From positions 1,644,501-1,708,500 of the forward strand of contig NC_021184.1 of NCBI RefSeq assembly GCF_000233715.2: a DNA stretch of 64,000 bases, written 5' to 3'. How positions within the stretch are numbered: the first letter of the stretch is position 1; every line of letters starts with the position of its first letter. The position numbers and the translations under genes were made by a program. This document shows positions 17,430-26,710 of the stretch, in pieces. This DNA is from Desulfoscipio gibsoniae DSM 7213. GTDB taxonomy: Bacteria > Bacillota > Desulfotomaculia > Desulfotomaculales > Desulfallaceae. The notes beneath the pieces were generated by a model. It saw only the letters and a list, made by a program, of their open reading frames with translations, searched no databases and was not told where the DNA came from.

Positions 17430-18959
17430 ATGCTTACAATGGACAAGATACATGATATCAGATTCCGTTTCTTCGTGAAAGGAGAAAACATTTCCCAAAT
17501 CGCAGATGCATTGCATTTGGATTGGAAGACGGTACAGAAGTATGTCGACATGGCGGACTTCAACAAACCGGCTCCCAAACCGGCTTCGGAACAGCGTTTC
17601 TGTCCCAAGTTGGATCCCTACAAGCCGACTATTGATAAATGGCTTGAAGAGGACAAACAGGCACCCCGTAAACAGCGGCATACCGCCAAGAGGGTATTTA
17701 ACCGTCTTAGGAAGGAATCCCCCGGGTTTAACTGTTCATACAGGACGGTTGCTTCCTACTATGCTGTAAAACACAAGGAACTTTTTAACGGTGCCAAGGG
17801 CGGATTCCTTCCACTGGAACACCGTCCAGGTGAGGCGCAAGTTGATTTCGGCACAGCCGATTTTTATGAAAATGGCACACGGCTAACCGGAAAATATCTT
17901 GAGGTGTCATTCCCATACAGCAACAAAGGCTACTTGCAACTGTTCTATGGTGAAAACATGGAATGCCTTCTGGAAGGACTTGACGCCATCTTTCGGCACA
18001 TTGGTGTTGTACCCGACGAATTGTGGTTTGATAACACCAAAACCATCATAACAAAAGTAATTCGGGGTGGCGGACGTGAGACCACCGAACGGTTTGATCG
18101 TTTCCGGGAACACTACATTTTTCAAGCCGTATTTATGAACCCCGGTGAAGGCCATGAAAAAGGCAATGTCGAAAACAAAGTCGGTTACCAGAGGCGTAAC
18201 TTTCTTGTCCCCATGCCGCACTTTCTTGCGCTTTCCGATTTCAACCGGCAGCTTCTCGACATGTGCGAGGAAGATGCCAACAGGGAGCATTACCGCCGCA
18301 ATGAGACCATTGAGGAATTGTTTGCGGAAGACTTAAAACACTGCCATCCTCTTCCTGAAATCGAGTTCGACCTAAGTGGCAAAGGTAATGCTACCACCAA
18401 CAACTGGGGCAAATTTTATCTGAACAAAGGGATGCACGAATACTCGGTTTCACCGAAATATGCAAATACAGTGGTTAAACTGAAACTGACATCATCGCTT
18501 GTCATCGTCATGGACGAGAACTACCGTGAAATCGTAAGACACCGTCGCCTTTACGGCGATACCAAAAAGCAGAGCATGGACTGGCTTCCATATCTCAGGC
18601 AGCTTTCCATACGTCCACGCGCATTGAAATATTCGGGTATCTATGACATGATGCCGCCTGCAATGAAACAATTCCTTGAGGGCTGCTCCAATACGGAAAC
18701 AGGAAAGGTTCTTAAAGTTCTGGCAGAACTCACGGACAGAACAGGCTTTGACAGTGCGCTCAGTACCGTCAATCAGGCACTCTGTTACGGCGCATCTGAT
18801 GCGGATAGCCTTAAGAACCTCTACCGGCGTATTTACGCTGATGTGCCGGAACTTCCGCCGATGCCGCTCAATTCGGAAATACCGGATGTCGGTCAGATGA
18901 CAACCAACCTTATCGCTTACGATACCTTCCTGAAGAAGGGGGGTGCCGCAAATGCTTGA
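17430..18959 (+). CDS. istA: IS21 transposase IstA
   Basis: 509 aa. N-terminal HTH (ISQIADALHLDWKTVQKYV) then a DDE core: the first Asp in PGEAQVDFGT, the second in ELWFDNTKT and the Glu in KGNVENKVGYQRRN. The C-terminal beta-barrel region follows (YSVSPKYANTVVKL). ATG at 17430 has AGGAGGAG upstream. The stop overlaps istB. All catalytic residues are present, so it may be active. Confidence 0.92.
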   Translation: MLTMDKIHDIRFRFFVKGENISQIADALHLDWKTVQKYVDMADFNKPAPKPASEQRFCPKLDPYKPTIDKWLEEDKQAPRKQRHTAKRVFNRLRKESPGFNCSYRTVASYYAVKHKELFNGAKGGFLPLEHRPGEAQVDFGTADFYENGTRLTGKYLEVSFPYSNKGYLQLFYGENMECLLEGLDAIFRHIGVVPDELWFDNTKTIITKVIRGGGRETTERFDRFREHYIFQAVFMNPGEGHEKGNVENKVGYQRRNFLVPMPHFLALSDFNRQLLDMCEEDANREHYRRNETIEELFAEDLKHCHPLPEIEFDLSGKGNATTNNWGKFYLNKGMHEYSVSPKYANTVVKLKLTSSLVIVMDENYREIVRHRRLYGDTKKQSMDWLPYLRQLSIRPRALKYSGIYDMMPPAMKQFLEGCSNTETGKVLKVLAELTDRTGFDSALSTVNQALCYGASDADSLKNLYRRIYADVPELPPMPLNSEIPDVGQMTTNLIAYDTFLKKGGAANA

Positions 18960-19719
18960 AGAAGAAATCATTGGCTGCTGCAAAAAACTGAAGCTGAGCC
19001 GCAATCTGGCCGATATGTCACAGACAACGGAGGGCGAATCACATCAGGAATACTTATATAAACTACTGTCTGCAGAACTGAAAAACCGTGAACAGGGTCG
19101 TACAGCCAAATTGATTAACAGTGCTGGTTTCTACAGCATCAAAACATTTGACGGATTTCGTTTTGATGAAATCACGCTCCCTTCCGACCTGGCACCGGAA
19201 AGCCTAAAGTCCCTTGATTTCATCAAGGAAAAGAAAAATGTCATCATGTACGGCAGGACAGGTACCGGGAAAACCATGCTTTCCACTGCGCTTGGCGTGA
19301 GCGCTTGCCAGAAAGGAATTCCCGTCAAATTCTACCGCACTGCAGCACTGGTCAACCAGCTTTCGGAAGCCAAGAAGGCCGGCACACTGGGGACGCTGTT
19401 GAAAAAACTGAATAAAGCATCTGTCATTATACTGGACGAGTGGGGCTACGTACCATACGACCGTACCGGTGCCCAGTTGCTCTTTGACTATCTCTCCGAG
19501 ATACATGAGCACAAGTCCATCATACTGAACACGAACCTGGAGTTTTCCAGGTGGGTCAATGTACTCTATGATGAGCAGATGACTGTCGCCCTTGTAGGCA
19601 GACTCATGCACCACTGCTATCTTCTCCTGTTTCCGGGAGAGAACAACCGGTTAAGGGAGTCCAGTATCAATGATCTTTACCGCTCAATAGCGTCAACAGA
19701 TAAGAAGGAGGGTCACTGA
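18952..19719 (+). CDS. istB: IS21 helper ATPase IstB
   Basis: 255 aa AAA+ ATPase, DnaC-like. Walker A GRTGTGKT, Walker B VIILDEWGYVP, sensor-like LNTNLEF. It assembles on target DNA and activates IstA. The ATG at 18952 overlaps istA and follows a G-rich ribosome-binding site. Confidence 0.92.
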   Translation: MLEEEIIGCCKKLKLSRNLADMSQTTEGESHQEYLYKLLSAELKNREQGRTAKLINSAGFYSIKTFDGFRFDEITLPSDLAPESLKSLDFIKEKKNVIMYGRTGTGKTMLSTALGVSACQKGIPVKFYRTAALVNQLSEAKKAGTLGTLLKKLNKASVIILDEWGYVPYDRTGAQLLFDYLSEIHEHKSIILNTNLEFSRWVNVLYDEQMTVALVGRLMHHCYLLLFPGENNRLRESSINDLYRSIASTDKKEGH

Positions 19720-19720
19720 T

Positions 19721-20107
19721 ATGACCATAAACAAACCAATTATCAGAGAACTTGAACATACATACAGGAGGTCTTTTCCCAATGACCTTAAGCGGTATCT
19801 GCTCGTGAAATATGCAGAAGAGCCATTTCCGTATGAATTCACCGAACAGGATCTTTATGCTAACATCCGGCGGGATATTCGTGATTATGAGGCCGGGGAA
19901 CTGGATGTCACAGTAAAAAGCCCGTCCGAACGCTGGCAGGAAGAGCGTGAGCACCTTAAGAATCTGTATATTGAAAAATCCTGCGAGGCACGTGATCTTA
20001 AGGAATATGTTGCCGAATTGGAACAAATGCTTTCAGATCACGGTCTGGAATCTTCCAGAATGGCAGAACGGCGGATTGAATACTTAACCGAATCACTGTC
20101 TTTTTAA
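19721..20107 (+). CDS. Third gene of IS21 element, unknown
   Basis: 128 aa, starts 1 bp after the istB stop with AAGGAGG in the end of istB. The N-terminal half is charged and aromatic (FPNDLKRYLLVKYAEEPFPYEF), the C-terminal half (90-128) is a probable coiled coil (EARDLKEYVAELEQML). No family recognised. Most IS21 members have only istA and istB, so this is an accessory gene that may regulate transposition or be a passenger. Confidence 0.7.
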   Translation: MTINKPIIRELEHTYRRSFPNDLKRYLLVKYAEEPFPYEFTEQDLYANIRRDIRDYEAGELDVTVKSPSERWQEEREHLKNLYIEKSCEARDLKEYVAELEQMLSDHGLESSRMAERRIEYLTESLSF

Positions 20108-20429
20108 TTAATTCAGGTAACAAATGCCTGCAAGTCTTCTCTTTCCCTGTAGAACATGGCGGGGAAAGAGAACTTGCAACATTGTGGAAAATGGAGATGC
20201 AATACTATGGAAAAATTACTTGCAACTTTCTCCAAAAAGCTCTTGCAAAAAACAGTGGTTAACTCTTCTTTTCCTTTTTATTAAAAAATCTCCCCTTTGC
20301 GGAAAGATACATGCAACTGACCAACCATTGCGTACGCAAAATTGTGTGCGCAGTTGCCCCACCCCGCAATACGCCCAAAGATGTATGGTCACATACATCT
20401 GGGATAAAAAACGATCAAAAAGCAAAAAT

Positions 20430-20463
20430 ATAAGGCCTTTTGCAAAATCGCTAAAGGCCTTAT
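20430..20463 (-). terminator. Terminator of tRNA-Leu
   Basis: Perfect 11-bp stem ATAAGGCCTTT / AAAGGCCTTAT followed by a T-rich run on the minus strand, 16 bp after the tRNA 3' end. Confidence 0.85.
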
Positions 20464-20478
20464 AAAATAGGGTTTCTT

Positions 20479-20561
20479 TGGTGTCGGAGACGGGACTTGA
20501 ACCCGTACGGTCTCCCATACGCCCCTCAAACGTACGCGTCTGCCTATTCCGCCACTCCGAC
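20479..20561 (-). tRNA. tRNA-Leu(GAG)
   Basis: 83 nt including encoded CCA. Acceptor stem GTCGGAG / CTCCGAC with discriminator A. Anticodon stem TACGT / GCGTA with loop TTGAGGG, anticodon GAG (reads CUC/CUU). The long variable arm fits Leu. Its 3' 19 bases are repeated at 6937-6955. Confidence 0.95.
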
Positions 20562-20711
20562 TTAGTTCGTCATGCAAATAAAATTATATGATTATGGCCC
20601 CGGTTTGTCAAGGGTGTATATTTAACCAGCGAGATTATTGTTATCAGAACCCGTAGCATTTAGGAATCGCTTAGCTCATATACATATAAAATGCTTTGCT
20701 GAGTCACACAG

Positions 20712-21287
20712 TCACTCCCTGTCGTAGAGCCAGGTATACACCTTATAGTTCCACAACACCTTGTGCACAAAGTTTCTGGTTTCCGGGAAGGGGATCACAG
20801 CTATGTCAGAGATGCCCCCGGATATTTTATCTTCCTGCAGCCACTTGCGTACATTGCCCCGCCCGCCGTTATAGGCGGCAAGCACCATTATTCTGTTGCC
20901 GGCGAATTCATCCTCCAAATTGGCTATGTACCAGGCACCCAGGCGGATGTTTGTTTCCGGGTCATATAGCAAGTCCGGGTGGTAAGGGTAAAGGTTAATT
21001 TGTTGGGCGATCCATTCACCGGTTTCGGGCATGATCTGCATCAGTCCCCTGGCATCTTTAGGGGAGACAGCATCAGGGTCGAAACTGCTCTCGGTTTTCA
21101 TTATGGCGGTTAAAAAATACGGGTCAATATCAGCCCTGGCGGCATATTTAAAGATTTTGTCGCTGTAGGGCATGGGATAAAACAGTTTTATTATACTGAT
21201 CAAGTTAAAAAGTACTGCTACGACCAATATAAATAATATTAATCTAAATTTATTCAGCCTGCGCCTGCGAGCGGTCAATTGCATCAC
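20712..21287 (-). CDS. Membrane-anchored lytic transglycosylase
   Basis: 191 aa. One N-terminal membrane anchor (about 13-35), then an SLT (Slt70-like) lysozyme-fold domain: catalytic Glu in AIMKTESSFDP, GLMQIMPETG, and AAYNGGRGNV. It cleaves peptidoglycan between MurNAc and GlcNAc. It overlaps the end of coaE by 38 bp and is the last gene of the polA cluster; this gene order is typical of the Peptococcaceae. Confidence 0.9.
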   Translation of the reverse strand: MMQLTARRRRLNKFRLILFILVVAVLFNLISIIKLFYPMPYSDKIFKYAARADIDPYFLTAIMKTESSFDPDAVSPKDARGLMQIMPETGEWIAQQINLYPYHPDLLYDPETNIRLGAWYIANLEDEFAGNRIMVLAAYNGGRGNVRKWLQEDKISGGISDIAVIPFPETRNFVHKVLWNYKVYTWLYDRE

Positions 21288-21867
21288 TCCATATTTGCCG
21301 CACTTGTTGTAATGTAGCCTCGGGGGTACCGCTGTTGTCGATAACCCTTTGGGCGTAGGGAAGCTTGTCCTCCTGGGGCATCTGTGCGGCTAAGCGGCTG
21401 GACACCTGCTCTGCGGTGACCGCGTCCCGTTTGATAACCCGCTGGATCTGCGTTTTAGCATCTACTGTTACCATCCAGACCTGATCCACCAATTTAAACA
21501 ACTGTGTTTCAATGAGCAGCGGTGCTTCGATGACCATCAGAGGGGCATCAGGGTTATCCCTGTAATCAGCTATGGCCTTTAGTAACTGGGCTCTGATGGC
21601 GGGGTGCACAATTGAGTTAAGGCGTTTTAAAGCATTAGTGTCATTAAAGACTATTTGCGCCATTTTAGGCCTGTCCAGGGCGCCATCTGCATTTAATACG
21701 CCGGTTCCAAAATGGTCAATAATCTGCTGCAGGCCCGGTGTTCCCGGGGCAACCACTTCCCTGGCCACCTGGTCGGTATCGATTACCCTGGCGCCCATTT
21801 CCTTTAACAGGCGGGCTACGCTGCTTTTGCCGCTGCCGATGTTGCCGGTAAGTCCAACTATTAACAT
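21250..21867 (-). CDS. coaE: Dephospho-CoA kinase
   Basis: 205 aa, normal length. P-loop GLTGNIGSGKSSVARLL at the N terminus, DTDQVAREVVAPG and lid-region RVIKRDAVTAEQVSSRLAAQMPQEDK. It phosphorylates the 3' hydroxyl of dephospho-CoA, the last step of CoA synthesis. Followed and overlapped by the transglycosylase gene. Confidence 0.95.
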   Translation of the reverse strand: MLIVGLTGNIGSGKSSVARLLKEMGARVIDTDQVAREVVAPGTPGLQQIIDHFGTGVLNADGALDRPKMAQIVFNDTNALKRLNSIVHPAIRAQLLKAIADYRDNPDAPLMVIEAPLLIETQLFKLVDQVWMVTVDAKTQIQRVIKRDAVTAEQVSSRLAAQMPQEDKLPYAQRVIDNSGTPEATLQQVRQIWSDAIDRSQAQAE

Positions 21868-22089
21868 ATCTTATTCCCTCCGAAAACGCAATTATTAATA
21901 ATTCTCCCGGGTTTTAATGTGTCCTGCCATTGTGCTGAAATATTAAATAAAATTTATGTCCGGCTTGCGCCGGACTTATCAAGTTGGTGTTATGAGGCGT
22001 AATTGCAATATTGTTGCAATTAGCGATATGTTAGATAATTGGTATATTGCAGTTATGCAGTTAGTTTATGAAAGTTTAAGCCTGACCCC

Positions 22090-22755
22090 TTAATGCATTT
22101 TGAACAGACCCAGGGCGATGAGTATGAAGCCGGGAAGGGTGGTGATTTTTTGGTTAAGCTTGCTGGTGCCAACGCTCATGCCGGCCAGTAGGCCCAGGTA
22201 GGTGAGCAGGAAATGTCCCAGCCCTACCATCAGGGCAGTGTACAGTATGTTAAAGCCCAGCATGGATACGGCAAAACCTGCGGCGAAGGCGTCCATGGCC
22301 AGGGCCAGACCCAGCAGCACAGCTTCCCGGCCCGATATGATGCCGGACCGGTCCAAGTCTGCCCGGTAGGGTTCCCTAAGAATTTGAATAACCAGCCCCA
22401 GTGAGCGGATATGGATTTGTATTACCGGGTCAGGTGTATCGGTTTCAAGATCATTTTCTCCGGCGGATTTGGCTTGGGCCTTTTTACGGTTTTCCTGCAG
22501 GGATTGTATCAGCACCCATATGCCGATGGACATTAAAATAACCCCGCCCAGCCTGTGGGCAAAGGTTGCTGAAAAATAACCGGCTACTGCATTGCCCAGC
22601 ACCATAGAGATAGTGATGGCCGTCATGGACATTATACTAATAATTGCCAGCGATGTAATGGGCAGTTTTATATTGCGCACCCCGTATGCCGCTCCCGCCG
22701 CAAAAGAGTCCATGTTCAGCGCCAGCGCAAACACAAGCAGAGCGATAAGCTCCAT
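22090..22755 (-). CDS. ytaF: Sporulation membrane protein YtaF
   Basis: 221 aa, MntP-like fold with six hydrophobic spans in two halves, each with the motif ALxMDSFAAG (ALALNMDSFAAGAAYG near 10-25 and LALAMDAFAAGFAVS near 148-162). The ATG at 22755 has GGGGGGAAA upstream; longer in-frame starts exist but are unlikely. In Bacillus and relatives ytaF sits next to coaE, mutM and polA as here. Its transport substrate is not established. Confidence 0.85.
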   Translation of the reverse strand: MELIALLVFALALNMDSFAAGAAYGVRNIKLPITSLAIISIMSMTAITISMVLGNAVAGYFSATFAHRLGGVILMSIGIWVLIQSLQENRKKAQAKSAGENDLETDTPDPVIQIHIRSLGLVIQILREPYRADLDRSGIISGREAVLLGLALAMDAFAAGFAVSMLGFNILYTALMVGLGHFLLTYLGLLAGMSVGTSKLNQKITTLPGFILIALGLFKMH

Positions 22756-23016
22756 ATGACTTTCCCCCCTTGTCGCCATATATTTTGCTCTTCTCATACT
22801 ATGGCGGGGAAAGTCTAAGTGTGCATTGGAGGATTGGTGCACGTTTTTATGGGTACAGGTCAAGCAACTGTAATTCTTTTGAGTGCTGATTAAGCTTGTC
22901 TGCATTACAAAAAAGCTGCAATATTTGGCTGGCTGCAGCAATTATTGTATTTAATTGACAAAATTTCTATTGTCTCATTTATTGTTCCATCTAGTTTTCC
23001 TACCTTAGTGTTCCCG

Positions 23017-23847
23017 TTATTGTTCCCGCTGGCAGGCGGGGCAGAAGTACGAGCTGCGCCCGCTTACTTTGATGCGGGTGATTGCTGTGCCGCAGTGGGG
23101 ACATGGTTCGCCCTCGCGGTTGTAAACCCGCAGCAACTCCTGGTAGTTACCTTTGCGGCCGTCACCGTCCACGTAATCCCTGAACGATGTACCACGGTTT
23201 TGGATGCCCTCTTGCAGCACCTCAACGATGGAGTGATACAGGTTGGCCACCTCCCGGGGAGTAAGCGAGCTGGCTATGCGCATGGGATGCAGACGGGCCC
23301 GGTGCAAGGCCTCATCAACATAAATATTACCCAGGCCGGCAATAAACGTTTGATCCAGCAGCAGTGACTTAATGCGCGTCCGTTTGCGTTTTAGCTCCCG
23401 GCGCAAAAAATCCCTGGAGAACTCCCGTTCTAAAGGCTCCGGTCCCAAATCTTTTAGACCCTTGACCTTGTTTAAGTCCTTTTTGGGGGTCAGCAGCAAA
23501 CGCCCGAACTGCCGTATGTCGTTAAAGCGCAGTTCATTGCCGTCACTGAGCTTAAAGATTACATGGGTATGTTTGGGCAGCGGCTCGTCAGGCGCGGTAT
23601 AAACCAGGCGCCCGGTCATGCGCAGGTGGATAATAAGTACATTTTCACCGGTTAGATACAGCAGCAGGTACTTGCCGCGCCGTCCCAGCCGGGTAATTTT
23701 GCGGCCCGTGACTTGCGCGGCAAAATTCTCCGGATCGGGTTCCCGGATAATTTTGGGCATGGCTATATCCACACCGGTTATGGTAAGCCCCGTTATTTTT
23801 TTGTCCAGTGTTCTTTTGACTGTTTCAACTTCCGGCAGCTCCGGCAT
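23017..23847 (-). CDS. mutM: Formamidopyrimidine-DNA glycosylase (Fpg)
   Basis: 276 aa. N-terminal catalytic MPELPEVETV (Pro2, Glu3), conserved Lys in KYLLLYL, and a C-terminal zinc finger CPHCG-x-CPAC-type. It removes 8-oxoguanine and formamidopyrimidines. The start is 5 bp after the polA stop, so it is co-transcribed with polA. Confidence 0.97.
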   Translation of the reverse strand: MPELPEVETVKRTLDKKITGLTITGVDIAMPKIIREPDPENFAAQVTGRKITRLGRRGKYLLLYLTGENVLIIHLRMTGRLVYTAPDEPLPKHTHVIFKLSDGNELRFNDIRQFGRLLLTPKKDLNKVKGLKDLGPEPLEREFSRDFLRRELKRKRTRIKSLLLDQTFIAGLGNIYVDEALHRARLHPMRIASSLTPREVANLYHSIVEVLQEGIQNRGTSFRDYVDGDGRKGNYQELLRVYNREGEPCPHCGTAITRIKVSGRSSYFCPACQREQ

Positions 23848-23852
23848 ATTTA

Positions 23853-26501
23853 TTACACCTTTCTAACGTCATACCAGTTGGGGCCCAATTTTAAATCTAC
23901 CACCAGCGGCACGTCCAGCTGCAGAGCATTTTCCATGTATTCTGTAACCATGTTCTTTACAGTATCCAGTTCTTCGGGAGGTACGTCAAAGATTAACTCG
24001 TCGTGTACCTGTAAGATCATCTTTGTGGCCATTTGCCGTTTCTTTAATTCATTATGTATTCTTACCATCGCCAGCTTAATTATGTCCGCAGCACTGCCCT
24101 GGATAGGCGTATTGATGGCTGTACGCTCACCGAAGGCTCTGGTCACCCGGTTGCGGCTTGAAATATCAGGCAGATAGCGGCGGCGGTTGAGCAGGGTGGT
24201 GGCGTAACCCTTATCACGGGCCTCGGCGATTTTCCGGTCAATAAATTCTTTAACGCCGGAGTAACGCTCAAAGTAACTGCGGATGTATTTACCTGCCTCG
24301 GCACGGCTGACTTTGATATCTCTGGATAAACCGAAATCGCTGATGCCGTACACAATGCCGAAGTTTACCGCTTTGGCCCGGCTGCGCATTTCAGGGGTCA
24401 CTTGCTCCATGGGTACGTTGAACACCTCTGCGGCAGTGCGGGTATGGATATCCTGCCCCTGTTTAAAGGCGCTGATTAGATTTAAGTCCCCGGACATGTG
24501 CGCCAGTATGCGCAGCTCAATTTGGGAGTAATCCGCCGTAAGGATCAGATTGCCCGGTTGGTGGGGTATAAACACCCGCCTTATCCTGCGCCCTTCTTGC
24601 AGCCGGATGGGTATGTTTTGTAAATTGGGATTGGAGCTGGATAACCGTCCGGTGGCAGTTACATCCTGGTGGAATGTGGTGTGAATTCTGCCGGTGGTTG
24701 GGTTAATCAGACCGAAAAGGCCGTCGATATAGGTTGATTTCAGCTTGGCCAGCTGGCGGTAAGCCAGTATTTTATCCACGATAACGTGGGAGGAGGCCAG
24801 TTCTTCCAACACCGAGGCATCAGTGGAAAACCCGGTTTTAGTTTTCTTGACTACCGGCAGCCCCATTTTATTAAATAGTATATCTCCCAGTTGTTTGGGT
24901 GAATTGATGTTGAATTCTTCACCTGCCAGCCGGTAAATTTCCAGGACCAGGCTGTCGATCTGCTGTCCCGTTTCCTCGGCCATGCTGCATAATATTTGGG
25001 GGTCCACAGCAACCCCTTCCATTTCCATATCCGCCAGTACAGACACCAGCGGCAGTTCCACATCATAGTACAGCCGGTCCATACCGGTGTCCACCAGTTT
25101 TTGATGCAACATTTGCTCCAGGCGCCCTAGTACATCCACCCGGGCTGCTGCCGCAGCTTCGCCTTCGGCGGGCAAAACCAGCTGCAAATACTGCAGGGCT
25201 AAATCTGCCAGCGTGTTTTGGGACTGGCTGGGATTGAGCAGATAGGCGGCTAGCCGGGTGTCGAACCCGAGGCCCCGCAATGTGCGGTTGTGGCGGTGCA
25301 GCAGCCATAGGGCTTCTTTGCCGTCGGCGCAGATTTTTTTTACCTGCGGGTCGGCGCAAATATCCGCTATGGTGTCCAGCGCCCCGGTTTGTTCCCGGAC
25401 TGACAGCAGATATATAGTACCGCCAGTGTCGTTGGATAAGGCTGCATAATTAATCCCAGCCTCCCGGGTACCGGTAAGCTCCAGCGCCGCCACACCGGAA
25501 GCACCGGCTGCATAGCGAATTTGCTCCAGTTCTTCCTCAGTAGACATCTTTTGGTACTCCACATTATGAGTGTCCAGTTCATTCTGACTACCGGCGGCCT
25601 GGCCGGGCAGCGCGCCTGTCTTATTGTTTCCGCCTGCTTTATCAATAATGCTGTGGACTAAAGTCTTAAATTCCAGCCTGCTGAATATGTCTAAGAGTGA
25701 TGGGTAATCCGGCCCCTGCCATTTAAATTGTTGAACTGCTATATTTAACGGCACCTGGCGATCTATAGTGGCCAGCTGTTTGGATAACAGTGCCTGGTCC
25801 TGGTGTTCCAATAATTTGTTGCGCCAACGGGTGGGCAGTTTTTCCATGCCGGCAATGACATCTTCCAGGGTGCCGTGTTCCTGGATCAGTTTCAGAGCGG
25901 TTTTTTCACCTATGCCCGGCACTCCGGGAATATTGTCCGAGGTGTCTCCCATCAGTCCTTTAATATCAATAATCTGCGTCGGGCTGACACCGTAGCGGTC
26001 CCATACCCGACCTTCATCGTATTCTTCCATTTCGGTAATGCCCTTTTTGGTGAGCAGCACACGTACCCGCGGGGAAACCAGCTGCAGCGCGTCACGATCG
26101 CCGGTGAGGACGACCGACTCTATACCCTGTGACTCGGCCAGGTTAGTAAGAGTACCAATAATATCGTCCGCCTCGTAATTTTCCAGCTCCAGTGTTTGGA
26201 TACGCATGTGGCGCAGCACTTCTTTAAGCAGGGGAAACTGTGTGCGCAGCTCTGGCGGGGTGGCCTTGCGCTGGGCTTTGTAATCCGCGTAACTTGCATG
26301 CCTGAAGGTGATTTTACCTTTGTCAAAGGCCACTGCAATATAATCGGGCTCTATTTTCTGCAGTACTTTAAATAGCATGTTGGTAAAGCCATACACTGCA
26401 TTGGTTATTATGCCATCGCTGGTGGACAGCTGGGGAATAGCGTGAAAAGCCCGGTGAATCAGGCTGTTGCCATCTATGATAAGAAATTTGTTAATAGACA
26501 C
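23853..26501 (-). CDS. polA: DNA polymerase I
   Basis: 882 aa from GTG at 26501 (AGGTAGGTG upstream). Domain order: 5'-3' exonuclease with H3TH (FLIIDGNSLIHRAF, VTPTQIIDIKGLMGDTSDN), a 3'-5' exonuclease-like domain that has lost its DxE motif (VAALELTG), and a family A polymerase with motif A (LTADYSQIELRI), motif B (KAVNFGIVYGIS) and motif C (VHDEL). So proofreading is probably inactive, as in Bacillus PolA. It fills repair gaps and removes primers. First gene of the polA-mutM-ytaF-coaE cluster. Confidence 0.97.
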   Translation of the reverse strand: MSINKFLIIDGNSLIHRAFHAIPQLSTSDGIITNAVYGFTNMLFKVLQKIEPDYIAVAFDKGKITFRHASYADYKAQRKATPPELRTQFPLLKEVLRHMRIQTLELENYEADDIIGTLTNLAESQGIESVVLTGDRDALQLVSPRVRVLLTKKGITEMEEYDEGRVWDRYGVSPTQIIDIKGLMGDTSDNIPGVPGIGEKTALKLIQEHGTLEDVIAGMEKLPTRWRNKLLEHQDQALLSKQLATIDRQVPLNIAVQQFKWQGPDYPSLLDIFSRLEFKTLVHSIIDKAGGNNKTGALPGQAAGSQNELDTHNVEYQKMSTEEELEQIRYAAGASGVAALELTGTREAGINYAALSNDTGGTIYLLSVREQTGALDTIADICADPQVKKICADGKEALWLLHRHNRTLRGLGFDTRLAAYLLNPSQSQNTLADLALQYLQLVLPAEGEAAAAARVDVLGRLEQMLHQKLVDTGMDRLYYDVELPLVSVLADMEMEGVAVDPQILCSMAEETGQQIDSLVLEIYRLAGEEFNINSPKQLGDILFNKMGLPVVKKTKTGFSTDASVLEELASSHVIVDKILAYRQLAKLKSTYIDGLFGLINPTTGRIHTTFHQDVTATGRLSSSNPNLQNIPIRLQEGRRIRRVFIPHQPGNLILTADYSQIELRILAHMSGDLNLISAFKQGQDIHTRTAAEVFNVPMEQVTPEMRSRAKAVNFGIVYGISDFGLSRDIKVSRAEAGKYIRSYFERYSGVKEFIDRKIAEARDKGYATTLLNRRRYLPDISSRNRVTRAFGERTAINTPIQGSAADIIKLAMVRIHNELKKRQMATKMILQVHDELIFDVPPEELDTVKNMVTEYMENALQLDVPLVVDLKLGPNWYDVRKV

Positions 26502-26710
26502 TACGGCACCTACCTTTAGTCTTTTAATGCTTCTAAACAGTATTTTCACCGGTTAGACACAAAATACCTGCCATTGTGACAGTATTGTGCCGGGCGTTTA
26601 TGAAACATATTTTTTGGTGGCAGGAATTTTTTATTTACCAGGCGAAGTATGTGTATACCAGGTAACCGGCGGCGATTAGGGCCAGGGTTGCCCGTGGGGA
26701 GGAGATCAAA

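Larger units (their letters stand above)
17285..20247 (+). mobile_element. IS21-family insertion sequence with third gene
   Basis: About 2.96 kb. Both ends begin TG (left TGTAAGATAAAA, right on the other strand TGCAAGAGCTTT) and share GAAAGTTGCAAG plus inner repeats such as TCCATAGTA and ATGTTGCAA, the multiple-terminal-repeat design of IS21. It carries istA, istB and a third small gene. I see no target duplication at these ends. It separates the integrase remnant from tRNA-Leu. Confidence 0.8.
6937..20497. mobile_element. Decayed genomic island at tRNA-Leu(GAG)
   Basis: Inference: a 13.5-kb insert lies between the 19-bp tRNA-Leu fragment (6937-6955) and the intact tRNA-Leu (20479-20561). 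A broken tyrosine recombinase (16765-17250) sits next to the tRNA end, later separated from it by an IS21-type insertion. Content is accessory: toxin-antitoxin remains, nuclease fragments, channels, orphan regulators, an IS. Multiple pseudogenes suggest it no longer moves. Confidence 0.55.

Noticed and set aside
22756-22941. 62-codon N-terminal extension of YtaF
   Set aside because: The extension is not membrane-like or conserved-looking and the internal ATG has a perfect G-rich ribosome-binding site.
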